Assembly: GCF_001975985.1 (NCBI RefSeq)
Contig: NZ_MTQF01000007.1
Coordinates: forward strand, 62,001 to 126,000
Origin: [Flexibacter] sp. ATCC 35103
Lineage (GTDB): Bacteria > Bacteroidota > Bacteroidia > Flavobacteriales > Flavobacteriaceae
DNA: 64,000 nucleotides
Reading direction: 5' to 3'
Shown: piece after piece, positions 27,632-36,091 of the stretch
Layout of the letters: each line of letters opens with the position of its first letter
Numbering within the stretch: position 1 is the first letter of the stretch
Notes under the pieces: generated by a model
What the model saw: only the letters and a program-made list of their open reading frames with translations
What the model was told of the DNA's origin: nothing
Database searches by the model: none
Position numbers and translations under genes: made by a program

Positions 27632-28249
27632 ATGTCTGGGTTAATTGGTAAAAAAATCGGCATGACTAGTATTTTCGACGAAAATGGGAAAAACATTCCT
27701 TGTACAGTAATCGAAGCTGGGCCGTGTGTTGTTACCCAAGTCAGAACCAAAGGTGTTGACGGGTACGAAGCGTTGCAACTTGGTTTCGATGACAAAAACG
27801 AGAAACATTCCACTAAAGCGGCTTTAGGTCACTTTAAAAAAGCTGGAACTGTTGCTAAGAAAAAAGTCGTTGAATTTCAAGATTTTGCAACTGAACAAAA
27901 ATTAGGGGATCTTATTGATGTTTCTATTTTTGCTGAAGGAGAATTTGTAGATGTACAAGGTGTATCTAAAGGTAAAGGTTTTCAAGGGGTTGTTAAACGT
28001 CACGGATTTGGTGGTGTTGGACAAGCAACTCACGGTCAACACAACCGTTTAAGAGCGCCAGGTTCTGTAGGAGCTTCTTCTTATCCGTCTAGAGTATTCA
28101 AAGGAATGCGTATGGCTGGAAGAATGGGAGGAGACAATGTAAAAGTTCAAAACCTTAGAGTTTTAAAAGTAGTTGCTGAAAAGAACCTACTTGTTATTAA
28201 AGGATGTGTTCCTGGACATAAAAACTCTTATGTAATCATTCAGAAGTAA
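27632..28249 (+). CDS. rplC: 50S ribosomal protein L3
   Basis: A 205-aa L3, which reaches towards the peptidyl-transferase centre. The family signature appears around FQGVVKRHGFGG and GSVGASSYPSRVFKG. It is the first gene after the new promoter; its TAA overlaps the ATG of rplD by one base (TAATG), which indicates translational coupling. Confidence 0.97.
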   Translation: MSGLIGKKIGMTSIFDENGKNIPCTVIEAGPCVVTQVRTKGVDGYEALQLGFDDKNEKHSTKAALGHFKKAGTVAKKKVVEFQDFATEQKLGDLIDVSIFAEGEFVDVQGVSKGKGFQGVVKRHGFGGVGQATHGQHNRLRAPGSVGASSYPSRVFKGMRMAGRMGGDNVKVQNLRVLKVVAEKNLLVIKGCVPGHKNSYVIIQK

Positions 28250-28878
28250 TGGAAGTAAAAGTATTAGATTTCAACGGAAAAGATACTGGAAGAAAAGTTC
28301 AACTTTCTGATTCAGTATTCGCAATTGAGCCAAACAATCACGCTGTATACCTTGATGTTAAGCAATATCTTGCTAATCAAAGACAAGGGACTCACAAAGC
28401 TAAAGAAAGAGCTGAAGTGACAGGAAGTACGCGTAAGATTAAAAAACAAAAAGGAACAGGTACTGCTCGTGCGGGAAGTATCAAAAATCCATTGTTTAAA
28501 GGTGGTGGAACAATTTTTGGACCAAGACCAAGAAGTTATTCATTTAAATTGAATAAAAGCTTGAAAAGATTGGCGAGAAAATCAGCTTTCTCAATCAAAG
28601 CAAAAGAGTCAAATATTATCGTTCTTGAGGACTTTAATTTTGAAACTCCAAACACTAAAAATTTCATTAACGTTTTGAAAGCTTTAGGGTTAGATAATAA
28701 AAAATCTCTATTTGTGTTGGGAGAGTCAAATAAAAATGTATATTTGTCGTCACGCAATTTAAAGACTTCTAATGTCGTAACTAGCTCAGAATTAAGCACT
28801 TACGCTATTTTAAACACTAATAATTTAGTGCTTTTAGAAGGTTCTTTGGAGTTAATTGAAGAAAATTTAAGCAAATAA
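28249..28878 (+). CDS. rplD: 50S ribosomal protein L4
   Basis: A 209-aa L4 that lines the exit tunnel with its extended loop. The loop is visible as KKQKGTGTARAGSIKNP and the GGTIFGPRPRSY segment. In E. coli L4 also represses the S10 operon; no equivalent leader structure is clear here. It is coupled to rplC by a one-base overlap and followed by rplW after 7 nt. Confidence 0.97.
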   Translation: MEVKVLDFNGKDTGRKVQLSDSVFAIEPNNHAVYLDVKQYLANQRQGTHKAKERAEVTGSTRKIKKQKGTGTARAGSIKNPLFKGGGTIFGPRPRSYSFKLNKSLKRLARKSAFSIKAKESNIIVLEDFNFETPNTKNFINVLKALGLDNKKSLFVLGESNKNVYLSSRNLKTSNVVTSSELSTYAILNTNNLVLLEGSLELIEENLSK

Positions 28879-28885
28879 TAGGAAT

Positions 28886-29176
28886 ATGAGTATCATAATT
28901 AGACCTATAGTAACAGAAAAAGTAACCAAAGAAAGTGAAGTTTTAAACCGCTTCGGATTCGTTGTTGACAAAAAAGCAAACAAAGTTCAAATTAAGAAAG
29001 CTGTTGAAGCTGCTTATGGAGTAACTATCGTTTCAGTTAACACGATGAACGTAAGACCGGATAGAACTACAAAATACACTAAAAGTGGTTTGATCAGTGG
29101 AAAGACAAATGCAATTAAGAAAGCGATTGTTCAAGTACAAGAAGGAGAAACAATTGATTTTTACAACAATATCTAA
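28886..29176 (+). CDS. rplW: 50S ribosomal protein L23
   Basis: A 96-aa L23, which sits at the tunnel exit and docks trigger factor and SRP. It begins with IIRPIVTEKVT and contains the NKVQIKKAVEAAYGV segment of the family. The tunnel-exit loop is short. It is in the S10 operon between rplD and rplB. Confidence 0.96.
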   Translation: MSIIIRPIVTEKVTKESEVLNRFGFVVDKKANKVQIKKAVEAAYGVTIVSVNTMNVRPDRTTKYTKSGLISGKTNAIKKAIVQVQEGETIDFYNNI

Positions 29177-29185
29177 GATAGAAAA

Positions 29186-30010
29186 ATGTCAGTAAGAAAA
29201 TTAAAACCTATTACCCCAGGTCAGCGATTTAGAGTTGTGAATGGTTATGACGCCATTACAACTGATAAGCCGGAACGCTCTTTGATAGCGCCGATAAAAA
29301 ACTCTGGAGGTAGAAATAGTCAAGGAAAGATGACCATGCGTTATACGGGTGGTGGTCACAAGCAGAGATATCGTATCATTGATTTCAAAAGAACTAAAGA
29401 CGGAATTCCGGCTACTGTGAAATCAATTGAATATGATCCAAATCGTACTGCATTTATCGCTTTGTTAGCTTATGCTGATGGAGAGAAAACTTATGTAATT
29501 GCTCAAAACGGATTGAAAGTTGGTCAGAAATTAGTTTCTGGTCCAGAATCTCAACCTGAAATTGGTAATACATTGCCTTTAAGCAGAATTCCTTTAGGAA
29601 CTGTAATCTCTTGTATTGAGTTACGTCCAGGTCAAGGAGCAGTAATTGCTCGTTCAGCTGGTACATTTGCTCAATTAATGGCAAGAGATGGAAAATATGC
29701 TACAATTAAAATGCCATCTGGTGAAACAAGATTGATCTTGTTAACTTGTTCGGCTACAATTGGAGCTGTTTCTAATTCAGACCACCAATTAGTTGTATCA
29801 GGAAAAGCTGGTAGAACAAGATGGTTAGGAAGAAGACCTAGAACAAGACCTGTTGCAATGAACCCTGTTGATCACCCAATGGGTGGTGGAGAAGGACGTT
29901 CTTCTGGTGGACATCCACGTTCAAGAAATGGAATACCAGCAAAAGGTTATAGAACTCGTTCTAAGAAAAACCCGAGTAACAAGTATATCGTAGAACGTAG
30001 AAAGAAATAA
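29186..30010 (+). CDS. rplB: 50S ribosomal protein L2
   Basis: A 274-aa L2, a primary 23S rRNA binder needed for subunit association and peptidyl transfer. GGGHKQRYR near residue 55 and the C-terminal VAMNPVDHPMGGGEGRSSGG region, which carries the functionally important His, are both present (cited here within 20 residues). It has normal length and lies 9 nt after rplW. Confidence 0.98.
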   Translation: MSVRKLKPITPGQRFRVVNGYDAITTDKPERSLIAPIKNSGGRNSQGKMTMRYTGGGHKQRYRIIDFKRTKDGIPATVKSIEYDPNRTAFIALLAYADGEKTYVIAQNGLKVGQKLVSGPESQPEIGNTLPLSRIPLGTVISCIELRPGQGAVIARSAGTFAQLMARDGKYATIKMPSGETRLILLTCSATIGAVSNSDHQLVVSGKAGRTRWLGRRPRTRPVAMNPVDHPMGGGEGRSSGGHPRSRNGIPAKGYRTRSKKNPSNKYIVERRKK

Positions 30011-30016
30011 TAAGAT

Positions 30017-30295
30017 ATGGCACGTTCATTAAAAAAAGGACCTTTCGTTCATTATAAGTTAGACAAGAAAGTTCAGGAAAACGTAGAAAGTGGTAAAAAT
30101 AGTGTAGTAAAGACTTGGTCTAGAGCTTCTATGATTACTCCAGATTTCGTTGGGCAAACTATCGCAGTTCATAACGGTCGTCAATTTGTACCAGTTTACG
30201 TAACAGAAAACATGGTAGGTCACAAATTAGGAGAATTTTCACCAACTAGATCTTTTAGAGGTCATGCTGGAGCAAAAAATAAAGGTAAAAAATAA
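30017..30295 (+). CDS. rpsS: 30S ribosomal protein S19
   Basis: A 92-aa S19, part of the 30S head, which forms a unit with S13. MARSLKKGPF at the N-terminus and VGHKLGEFSPTRSFRGH near the C-terminus are diagnostic. Gaps to the flanking genes are 6 nt on each side. Confidence 0.97.
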   Translation: MARSLKKGPFVHYKLDKKVQENVESGKNSVVKTWSRASMITPDFVGQTIAVHNGRQFVPVYVTENMVGHKLGEFSPTRSFRGHAGAKNKGKK

Positions 30296-30301
30296 GAAGC
30301 A

Positions 30302-30715
30302 ATGGGAGTTCGTAAAAGAGAAACAGCAGATGCGAGAAAAGAGGCTAATAAGTCTATTGCTTTCGCAAAATTGAATAACTGCCCTACTTCACCTAGAAAA
30401 ATGCGCTTAGTAGCGGACTTGGTAAGAGGTCAGAAGGTAGAAAGAGCACTTAACATCTTAAGATTTAGTTCTAAAGAGGCTTCAAGAAAATTAGAGAAAC
30501 TATTATTATCTGCAATCAACAACTGGGAGCAAAAAAATAGTGAAGGTAATTTAGAAGAAGCTGGATTATTTGTTAAAGAGATCAGAGTAGATGGTGGAAT
30601 GATGTTAAAAAGACTTCGTCCAGCTCCACAAGGTCGTGCACACAGAATAAGAAAACGTTCTAACCACGTAACAATCGTGCTTGGAGCTATCAATAACACA
30701 CAAAGCAATTCTTAA
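30302..30715 (+). CDS. rplV: 50S ribosomal protein L22
   Basis: A 137-aa L22. The core fold ends near residue 120, and the tunnel beta-hairpin is seen around GGMMLKRLRPAPQGRAHRI. It has a short N-terminal extension (MGVRKRETADARKEANK) relative to E. coli, which is common in Bacteroidota. It is in the S10 operon, 5 nt before rpsC. Confidence 0.97.
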   Translation: MGVRKRETADARKEANKSIAFAKLNNCPTSPRKMRLVADLVRGQKVERALNILRFSSKEASRKLEKLLLSAINNWEQKNSEGNLEEAGLFVKEIRVDGGMMLKRLRPAPQGRAHRIRKRSNHVTIVLGAINNTQSNS

Positions 30716-30720
30716 GCAGC

Positions 30721-31479
30721 ATGGGACAAAAGACAAATCCAATTGGAAATAGACTTGGTATCATCAGAGGGTGGGACTCAAACTGGTATGGTGGAAATGA
30801 TTACGGTGATAAACTTGCCGAAGATCACAAAATCAGAAAGTATATCCACGCTCGTTTATCAAAAGCTAGTGTATCTAAAGTAATCATTGAGAGAACTTTG
30901 AAGCTTGTAACCGTTACTATCACTACTGCTAGACCTGGTATCATTATCGGAAAAGGTGGACAAGAGGTAGACAAGTTGAAAGAAGAACTTAAGAAAGTTA
31001 CTGACAAAGAGGTTCAAATCAACATCTTTGAAATCAAAAGACCTGAATTAGATGCTTATCTTGTGGCGACAAGCATCGCTCGTCAAATCGAAAGCCGTAT
31101 TTCTTACAGACGTGCAATCAAAATGGCTATTGCTGCTTCTATGCGTATGAACGCTGAAGGTATCAAAGTTTTGATTTCTGGTCGTTTGAATGGTGCTGAG
31201 ATGGCGCGTTCAGAAGGTTTCAAAGAAGGTAGAATTCCTCTATCAACTTTCAGAGCTGACATTGATTATGCTTTGGCTGAAGCTCACACTACTTATGGTA
31301 GAATGGGTATCAAAGTATGGATCATGAAAGGTGAAGTTTATGGAAAGAGAGATCTTTCTCCGCTTGCAGGAATGGATAAAAAACAATCTGGAACTGGTGG
31401 TGGTAAAGGTGGAGATGCCCCTAGAGGTAAATCTAACTTTAATAAAGGTGGAAAACCAGACGCTCGTAAAAGAAAGTAA
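30721..31479 (+). CDS. rpsC: 30S ribosomal protein S3
   Basis: A 252-aa S3, a component of the mRNA entry channel. It has a KH domain (GKGGQEVDKLKEELKK, residues about 78-93) and the C-terminal S3 domain with RAIKMAIAASMRMNAEGIK. A Gly/Lys-rich tail (about 220-252) extends past the E. coli C-terminus. It is followed by rplP after 19 nt. Confidence 0.98.
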   Translation: MGQKTNPIGNRLGIIRGWDSNWYGGNDYGDKLAEDHKIRKYIHARLSKASVSKVIIERTLKLVTVTITTARPGIIIGKGGQEVDKLKEELKKVTDKEVQINIFEIKRPELDAYLVATSIARQIESRISYRRAIKMAIAASMRMNAEGIKVLISGRLNGAEMARSEGFKEGRIPLSTFRADIDYALAEAHTTYGRMGIKVWIMKGEVYGKRDLSPLAGMDKKQSGTGGGKGGDAPRGKSNFNKGGKPDARKRK

Positions 31480-31498
31480 ATTTTTAAACTAAAGAAAA

Positions 31499-31924
31499 AT
31501 GTTACAGCCTAAAAGAACAAAATACCGTAAGGTACAAAAGGGTAAAATGAAAGGTAACTCTCAAAGAGGGCATGAACTTTCTAATGGAATGTTTGGTATT
31601 AAATCTGTACATGAAGATGGAATGTTCTTAACTTCTCGTCAAATCGAAGCTGCGCGTATTGCTGCAACTCGTTTCATGAAGAGAGAAGGACAATTATGGA
31701 TCAAAATATTTCCAGACAAACCAATTACTAAGAAGCCTCTTGAGGTACGTATGGGTAAAGGTAAAGGTGCCGTTGAATATTGGGCTGCCGTTGTTAAACC
31801 CGGAAGAATTATGTTTGAAGTTGGAGGAGTTCCTTTATCAGTTGCAAAAGAGGCATTACGTCTTGCAGCTCAAAAGCTTCCAGTAAAAACTAAATTCGTC
31901 GTTGCTAGAGATTTCGAAGCATAA
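31499..31924 (+). CDS. rplP: 50S ribosomal protein L16
   Basis: A 141-aa L16, which positions tRNA at the A site. It begins MLQPKRTKYRKVQKGKMKG and carries FPDKPITKKPLEVRMGKGKG, the two family signatures. In E. coli the Arg in a nearby loop is hydroxylated by RoxA; that cannot be judged here. Length is normal. Confidence 0.97.
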   Translation: MLQPKRTKYRKVQKGKMKGNSQRGHELSNGMFGIKSVHEDGMFLTSRQIEAARIAATRFMKREGQLWIKIFPDKPITKKPLEVRMGKGKGAVEYWAAVVKPGRIMFEVGGVPLSVAKEALRLAAQKLPVKTKFVVARDFEA

Positions 31925-31937
31925 TTAAATTTATATT

Positions 31938-32129
31938 ATGAAACAATCAGAAATAAAAGATCTTTCTGCAGCGGAGTTGCAAGAAAAACTTAGTCAAACT
32001 AAGAAGATATATGCTGACCTAAAAATGGCCCACGCTATTTCTCCAATTGAGAATCCACTTCAAATTAGAAGTGTAAGAAGAACAGTTGCAAGATTGGCTA
32101 CAGAGCTAACTAAAAGAGAGTTACAATAA
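31938..32129 (+). CDS. rpmC: 50S ribosomal protein L29
   Basis: A 63-aa L29, a two-helix protein near the tunnel exit beside L23. The sequence starts MKQSEIKDLSAAELQEKL and contains NPLQIRSVRRTVARLATEL. It is small but clearly in the operon, between rplP and rpsQ. Confidence 0.96.
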   Translation: MKQSEIKDLSAAELQEKLSQTKKIYADLKMAHAISPIENPLQIRSVRRTVARLATELTKRELQ

Positions 32130-32146
32130 TTGTATTCTGCTGAAAG

Positions 32147-32407
32147 ATGGAAGAAAAAAGAAATTTAAGAAAAGAAAGAATAGGTGTTGTTACTTCAAAT
32201 AAAATGGATAAATCTATTGTTATTGCTGAAGTAAGAAAAGTAAAACACCCATTATACGGTAAGTTCGTGTTGAAAACAAAGAAATACGTTGCACACGACG
32301 AAACAAACGACTGTAACATTGGAGATACTGTAAGAATTAGCGAAACGCGTCCTTTAAGTAAAACAAAATGTTGGAGATTAGTTGAAATCTTAGAAAGAGC
32401 TAAATAA
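32147..32407 (+). CDS. rpsQ: 30S ribosomal protein S17
   Basis: An 86-aa S17 with an OB fold, a primary binder of the 16S 5' domain. KERIGVVTSNKMDKSIVI and VRISETRPLSKTKCWRLVE are diagnostic. It ends 2 nt before rplN. Confidence 0.97.
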   Translation: MEEKRNLRKERIGVVTSNKMDKSIVIAEVRKVKHPLYGKFVLKTKKYVAHDETNDCNIGDTVRISETRPLSKTKCWRLVEILERAK

Positions 32408-32409
32408 TT

Positions 32410-32778
32410 ATGGTACAACAGGAATCAAGACTAAAAGTAGCAGATAACACGGGAGCAAAAGAAGTTTTAACTATCCGTGTTTTAGGAGGTACCAAAAGAA
32501 GGTATGCCTCTGTTGGTGACAAGATTGTAGTATCTATTAAAGATGCAACTCCTAACGGTAACGTTAAAAAAGGAGCTGTTTCAACTGCAGTTGTTGTACG
32601 TACCAAAAAAGAAGTGAGAAGAGCTGATGGTTCTTATATCCGTTTCGATGATAATGCATGTGTTCTTTTGAACGCTGCAGGGGAAATGAGAGGAACTCGT
32701 GTTTTTGGTCCGGTAGCAAGAGAACTTCGTGAAAAACAATTCATGAAAATTGTATCATTAGCACCAGAAGTGCTTTAA
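32410..32778 (+). CDS. rplN: 50S ribosomal protein L14
   Basis: A 122-aa L14, located at the subunit interface and bound by the silencing factor RsfS. MVQQESRLKVADNTGAKE and the RVFGPVARELR segment are family hallmarks. In the E. coli map it starts the spc operon; here it follows rpsQ by 2 nt with no promoter between them. Confidence 0.98.
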   Translation: MVQQESRLKVADNTGAKEVLTIRVLGGTKRRYASVGDKIVVSIKDATPNGNVKKGAVSTAVVVRTKKEVRRADGSYIRFDDNACVLLNAAGEMRGTRVFGPVARELREKQFMKIVSLAPEVL

Positions 32779-32789
32779 TTCGTTTTAAG

Positions 32790-33104
32790 ATGATAAAGCT
32801 AAAAATAAAATCAGGAGATATCGTAAGAGTTATTGCTGGAGACCATAAAGGTGCTGAAGGTAAAGTTTTACGTGTTTACCGTGAGAAAAATAAAGCGATA
32901 GTTGAAGGTGTAAACATGGTTTCGAAACATACAAAACCAAGTGCTAAAAACCCTCAAGGTGGTATCGTTAAGAAAGAAGCTTCTATACAAATATCTAACA
33001 TTTCACTAATTGATCCTAAAACTAAGGAGACAACTAGAGTTGGTATTAGAGTAGAAGGAGATAAGAAAGTAAGATTTTCAAAAAAATCTAATCAAGTACT
33101 ATAG
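32790..33104 (+). CDS. rplX: 50S ribosomal protein L24
   Basis: A 104-aa L24 with a KOW motif near the N-terminus (IVRVIAGDHKGAEGKVLRV), an initiator of 50S assembly. The GGIVKKEASIQISNISLIDP segment follows. It is in the spc part of the cluster, 2 nt before rplE. Confidence 0.97.
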   Translation: MIKLKIKSGDIVRVIAGDHKGAEGKVLRVYREKNKAIVEGVNMVSKHTKPSAKNPQGGIVKKEASIQISNISLIDPKTKETTRVGIRVEGDKKVRFSKKSNQVL

Positions 33105-33106
33105 TA

Positions 33107-33658
33107 ATGGCATATACACCTAGACTAAAAGAAGAATATAAGAGTAGAGTAATCTCTGCTCTTAAAGAGGAATTCGGATATACAAACGTAATGCAAGTTC
33201 CAAAACTTGAAAAAATCGTTTTGAGCCGTGGAGTTGGTGCAGCTGTATCTGATAAAAAACTTATTGACTATGCAGTTGATGAGTTAACAAAGATCACTGG
33301 ACAAAAAGCAGTATCTACAATTTCAAAGAAAGACGTTGCGTCATTCAAATTGAGAAAAGGGATGCCTATTGGAGCAAAAGTTACTTTACGTGGTGAAAGA
33401 ATGTATGAGTTTTTAGATAGACTTATTACTTCTGCTTTACCGCGCGTTAGAGATTTTAGTGGTATCAAAGCTACTGGTTTTGACGGAAGAGGTAATTACA
33501 ATCTTGGAGTTTTAGAGCAAATCATTTTCCCTGAAATTGATATTGACAAAGTAAACAAAATTTCAGGAATGGATATTACATTTGTTACTACTGCTCAAAC
33601 AGATAAGGAAGCAAAGTCGTTATTGACTGAATTAGGATTACCTTTTAAAAAGAATTAA
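33107..33658 (+). CDS. rplE: 50S ribosomal protein L5
   Basis: A 183-aa L5, part of the 5S RNP and the central protuberance. It shows LEKIVLSRGVG near residue 30, FKLRKGMPIGAKVTLRGERM in the middle and GMDITFVTTAQTDKEA near the C-terminus. Length is normal. rpsN follows after 3 nt. Confidence 0.98.
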   Translation: MAYTPRLKEEYKSRVISALKEEFGYTNVMQVPKLEKIVLSRGVGAAVSDKKLIDYAVDELTKITGQKAVSTISKKDVASFKLRKGMPIGAKVTLRGERMYEFLDRLITSALPRVRDFSGIKATGFDGRGNYNLGVLEQIIFPEIDIDKVNKISGMDITFVTTAQTDKEAKSLLTELGLPFKKN

Positions 33659-33661
33659 GAC

Positions 33662-33931
33662 ATGGCTAAAGAATCAATGAAAGCCCGTGAGGTGAAAAGA
33701 GAGAAAACGGTAGCTAAGTACGCTGAGAAAAGAAAAGCTTTGAAAGAGGCTGGAGATTTCGAAGGTTTACAAAAATTACCTAAAAATGCTTCACCAGTTC
33801 GTTTACACAATCGTTGTAAATTAACAGGTAGACCAAGAGGTTATATCCGTCAATTTGGTATTTCACGTGTAACTTTCCGTGAGATGGCTAATAATGGGTT
33901 AATTCCTGGAGTTAAAAAGGCATCTTGGTAA
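33662..33931 (+). CDS. rpsN: 30S ribosomal protein S14 (zinc-independent form)
   Basis: An 89-aa S14 of the long type. It lacks the CxxC pairs of the zinc-binding short form; the only Cys is in HNRCKLTGRPRG. It therefore needs no zinc. The C-terminal RQFGISRVTFREMANNGLIPG is conserved. An internal promoter overlaps its last codons (33925-33955). Confidence 0.96.
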   Translation: MAKESMKAREVKREKTVAKYAEKRKALKEAGDFEGLQKLPKNASPVRLHNRCKLTGRPRGYIRQFGISRVTFREMANNGLIPGVKKASW

Positions 33932-33955
33932 TCTCGCAAAAAGTTATTACTTTTG
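33925..33955 (+). promoter_or_regulatory. Internal promoter before rpsH
   Basis: TTG at 33925-33927, inside the rpsN 3' end, and TACTTTTG at 33948-33955 are 20 nt apart. The predicted start near 33961 would give a leader that contains the strong hairpin at 33986-34015, then rpsH. Confidence 0.7.
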
Positions 33956-33985
33956 CAAACCAAAAAATAATTTTAATTGATTAAA

Positions 33986-34015
33986 GGTTCGGGAGGCGAG
34001 TGCCTCCCGAAAACC
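33986..34015 (+). promoter_or_regulatory. Strong GC-rich hairpin in the rpsH leader
   Basis: A 9-bp perfect stem, TCGGGAGGC with GCCTCCCGA (33989-33997 with 34002-34010), has a 4-nt GAGT loop. An outer GGT/ACC pairing extends it across a small bulge. No T tract follows, so it is not a normal terminator. It lies in the 104-nt spacer between rpsN and rpsH, just before the rpsH start. Confidence 0.7.
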
Positions 34016-34035
34016 GTAATCGCAATCAAATACAT

Positions 34036-34434
34036 ATGTATACAGATCCTATTGCAGATTATTTGACTAGAGTTCGTAACGCTGTGGCTGCAAACCACAA
34101 AGTTGTTGAAATTCCAGCTTCTAATCTAAAAAAAGAAATAACTAAGATCTTATTTGATCAAGGTTATATCTTGAGTTACAAATTTGAGGACAACTCTGTT
34201 CAGGGTTCAATCAAAATTGCTTTAAAGTACGATAAAGATACTAAAGAGCCAGTAATTAAAGATATCCAAAGAATTAGTAAACCTGGTTTACGTAAATACG
34301 CAGGTGCTGCCAAATTACCAAGAATCCTTAACGGATTAGGAATTGCAATTGTTTCAACTTCAAAAGGTCTTATGACTGGAAAACAAGCGAAACAATTAAA
34401 TGTAGGTGGTGAAGTAATTTGTTACGTATACTAA
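34036..34434 (+). CDS. rpsH: 30S ribosomal protein S8
   Basis: A 132-aa S8, a primary binder of the 16S central domain and the spc-operon repressor in E. coli. I choose the ATG at 34036, giving MYTDPIADYLTRVRNA, the usual S8 start. An in-frame GTG at 34000 falls in the leader hairpin and is rejected. The C-terminal GLGIAIVSTSKGLMTGKQA is diagnostic. It is preceded by an internal promoter and hairpin. Confidence 0.96.
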   Translation: MYTDPIADYLTRVRNAVAANHKVVEIPASNLKKEITKILFDQGYILSYKFEDNSVQGSIKIALKYDKDTKEPVIKDIQRISKPGLRKYAGAAKLPRILNGLGIAIVSTSKGLMTGKQAKQLNVGGEVICYVY

Positions 34435-34452
34435 TTTTAAAGACTAAATAAG

Positions 34453-34995
34453 ATGTCAAGAATAGGTAAAAGCCCAATTGTAATCGCTGCTGGAGTAACT
34501 GTAGAAGTTAAAGACGGTATCGTTACGGTAAAAGGAAAAAAAGGTCAACTAACTCAGGAGTTTTCGGACATTACTGTAAAAGTTGAAGGCGATCAAGTTT
34601 TATTAGAAAGATCGTCTGATCATAAAGACCAAAGAGCAAAACACGGATTATACAGATCATTAATCAATAACATGATTGTTGGTGTATCTGAAGGTTTTAC
34701 AAAAGAACTTGAATTAGTTGGAGTTGGTTATAGAGCTTCAAACCAAGGTCAAAAATTAGATTTAGCTCTTGGATATTCTCACAATATTGTTTTAGAAATT
34801 GCTCCAGAAGTAGCTTTAGAAACAATATCTGAAAAAGGTAAAAACCCTATCGTAAAATTAACATCATTTGACAAACAACTTTTAGGACAGGTTGCTGCGA
34901 AAATCAGAGGATTCCGTAAGCCTGAGCCATACAAAGGAAAAGGTGTTAAATTTGTGGGTGAAGTATTAAGAAGAAAAGCAGGTAAATCAGCTTAA
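34453..34995 (+). CDS. rplF: 50S ribosomal protein L6
   Basis: A 180-aa L6 built of two similar domains, near the GTPase-associated centre. It begins MSRIGKSPIVI and ends with the conserved IRGFRKPEPYKGKGVKF segment and a basic tail. Normal length; 18 nt after rpsH. Confidence 0.98.
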   Translation: MSRIGKSPIVIAAGVTVEVKDGIVTVKGKKGQLTQEFSDITVKVEGDQVLLERSSDHKDQRAKHGLYRSLINNMIVGVSEGFTKELELVGVGYRASNQGQKLDLALGYSHNIVLEIAPEVALETISEKGKNPIVKLTSFDKQLLGQVAAKIRGFRKPEPYKGKGVKFVGEVLRRKAGKSA

Positions 34996-35006
34996 AAAAT
35001 AAGATT

Positions 35007-35357
35007 ATGTCATTAACAAAATCTGATAGAAGACAGAGAATTAGATTCAGAATTAGAAAATCGATTAGTGGTACTGCTGCTAACCCAAGACTATCTGTAT
35101 TTAGAAGTAACAAAGAAATTTATGCTCAACTTATTGATGACGTAAATGGAGTTACTTTGTTGGCTGCATCTTCAAGAGAAAAAGAAATAGGAAAAGGTAC
35201 TAACGTTGAAGTCGCTGCTGCTGTTGGAAAATTAGTTGCAGAGAAAGCGTTAAAAGCTGGGATTGATACCATCACTTTTGATAGAGGTGGATATTTGTAT
35301 CACGGTCGTATTAAATCATTAGCAGAAGGCGCAAGAGCGGCTGGACTTAAATTCTAA
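35007..35357 (+). CDS. rplR: 50S ribosomal protein L18
   Basis: A 116-aa L18, a 5S rRNA binder in the central protuberance. It contains RIRFRIRKSISGTAANPRLS at the N-terminus and the FDRGGYLYHGRIKSLAEGAR segment, ending GLKF. It is 6 nt before rpsE. Confidence 0.97.
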   Translation: MSLTKSDRRQRIRFRIRKSISGTAANPRLSVFRSNKEIYAQLIDDVNGVTLLAASSREKEIGKGTNVEVAAAVGKLVAEKALKAGIDTITFDRGGYLYHGRIKSLAEGARAAGLKF

Positions 35358-35363
35358 TATATT

Positions 35364-35885
35364 ATGTCTAAATACAAAAATGTAGAATTGGTAAAACCAA
35401 GTGGTCTTGAACTTAAAGATCGTCTGGTAAGTGTTAATCGTGTTACTAAAGTTACAAAAGGTGGTAGAGCTTTCGGTTTTTCTGCTATTGTAGTTGTAGG
35501 TGATGAAAACGGAGTAGTTGGTCATGGATTAGGTAAATCTAAAGACGTTTCTGAAGCAATTGCGAAAGCAGTAGAAGATGCTAAGAAAAATTTAGTAAAA
35601 ATTCCTTTGAACGGACAATCTGTTCCTCACGAACAAAAAGGTAAATTTGGTGGTGCACGTGTATTCTTAATTCCTGCTTCTCATGGTACAGGAGTTATTG
35701 CTGGTGGAGCTGTTCGTTCAGTTCTGGAATCAGTAGGTATTCACGATGTATTATCTAAATCTCAAGGATCATCAAATCCTCATAACGTAGTGAAAGCAAC
35801 TTTTGATGCTTTATTACAAATGAGAAGCGCTCATACTGTTGCAAAACAAAGAGGTGTTTCTTTAGAAAAAGTTTTTAAAGGTTAA
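35364..35885 (+). CDS. rpsE: 30S ribosomal protein S5
   Basis: A 173-aa S5, involved in the mRNA entry channel and decoding fidelity. The dsRNA-binding-like N-terminal domain contains RVTKVTKGGRAFGFSAIVVV; the C-terminal domain has GGAVRSVLESVGIHDVLSKS. Normal length. It sits between rplR and rpmD. Confidence 0.98.
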   Translation: MSKYKNVELVKPSGLELKDRLVSVNRVTKVTKGGRAFGFSAIVVVGDENGVVGHGLGKSKDVSEAIAKAVEDAKKNLVKIPLNGQSVPHEQKGKFGGARVFLIPASHGTGVIAGGAVRSVLESVGIHDVLSKSQGSSNPHNVVKATFDALLQMRSAHTVAKQRGVSLEKVFKG

Positions 35886-35897
35886 TTCAAGGAAATT

Positions 35898-36080
35898 ATG
35901 GCTAAATTATTAGTAAAACAAGTAAGAAGCAAAATCAACTGTCCTCTTTCTCAAAAAAGAGGTTTGGAAGCTTTAGGTCTACGTAAAATGGGACAAGTTG
36001 TAGAGCATGATTCAAATCCTGCTATCCTTGGGATGATAAACAAAGTTAAACACTTAGTTTCTGTCGAAGAAGCTAAATAA
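35898..36080 (+). CDS. rpmD: 50S ribosomal protein L30
   Basis: A 60-aa L30 of the short bacterial type. QVRSKINCPLSQKRGLEALG and NPAILGMINKVKHLV match the family. It is 12 nt after rpsE and 11 nt before rplO. Confidence 0.96.
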   Translation: MAKLLVKQVRSKINCPLSQKRGLEALGLRKMGQVVEHDSNPAILGMINKVKHLVSVEEAK

Positions 36081-36091
36081 CAAATACTGTT

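Noticed and set aside
34000..34035. An upstream GTG start for S8
   Set aside because: It would translate the leader hairpin; the MYTDPIADYL start fits the family.
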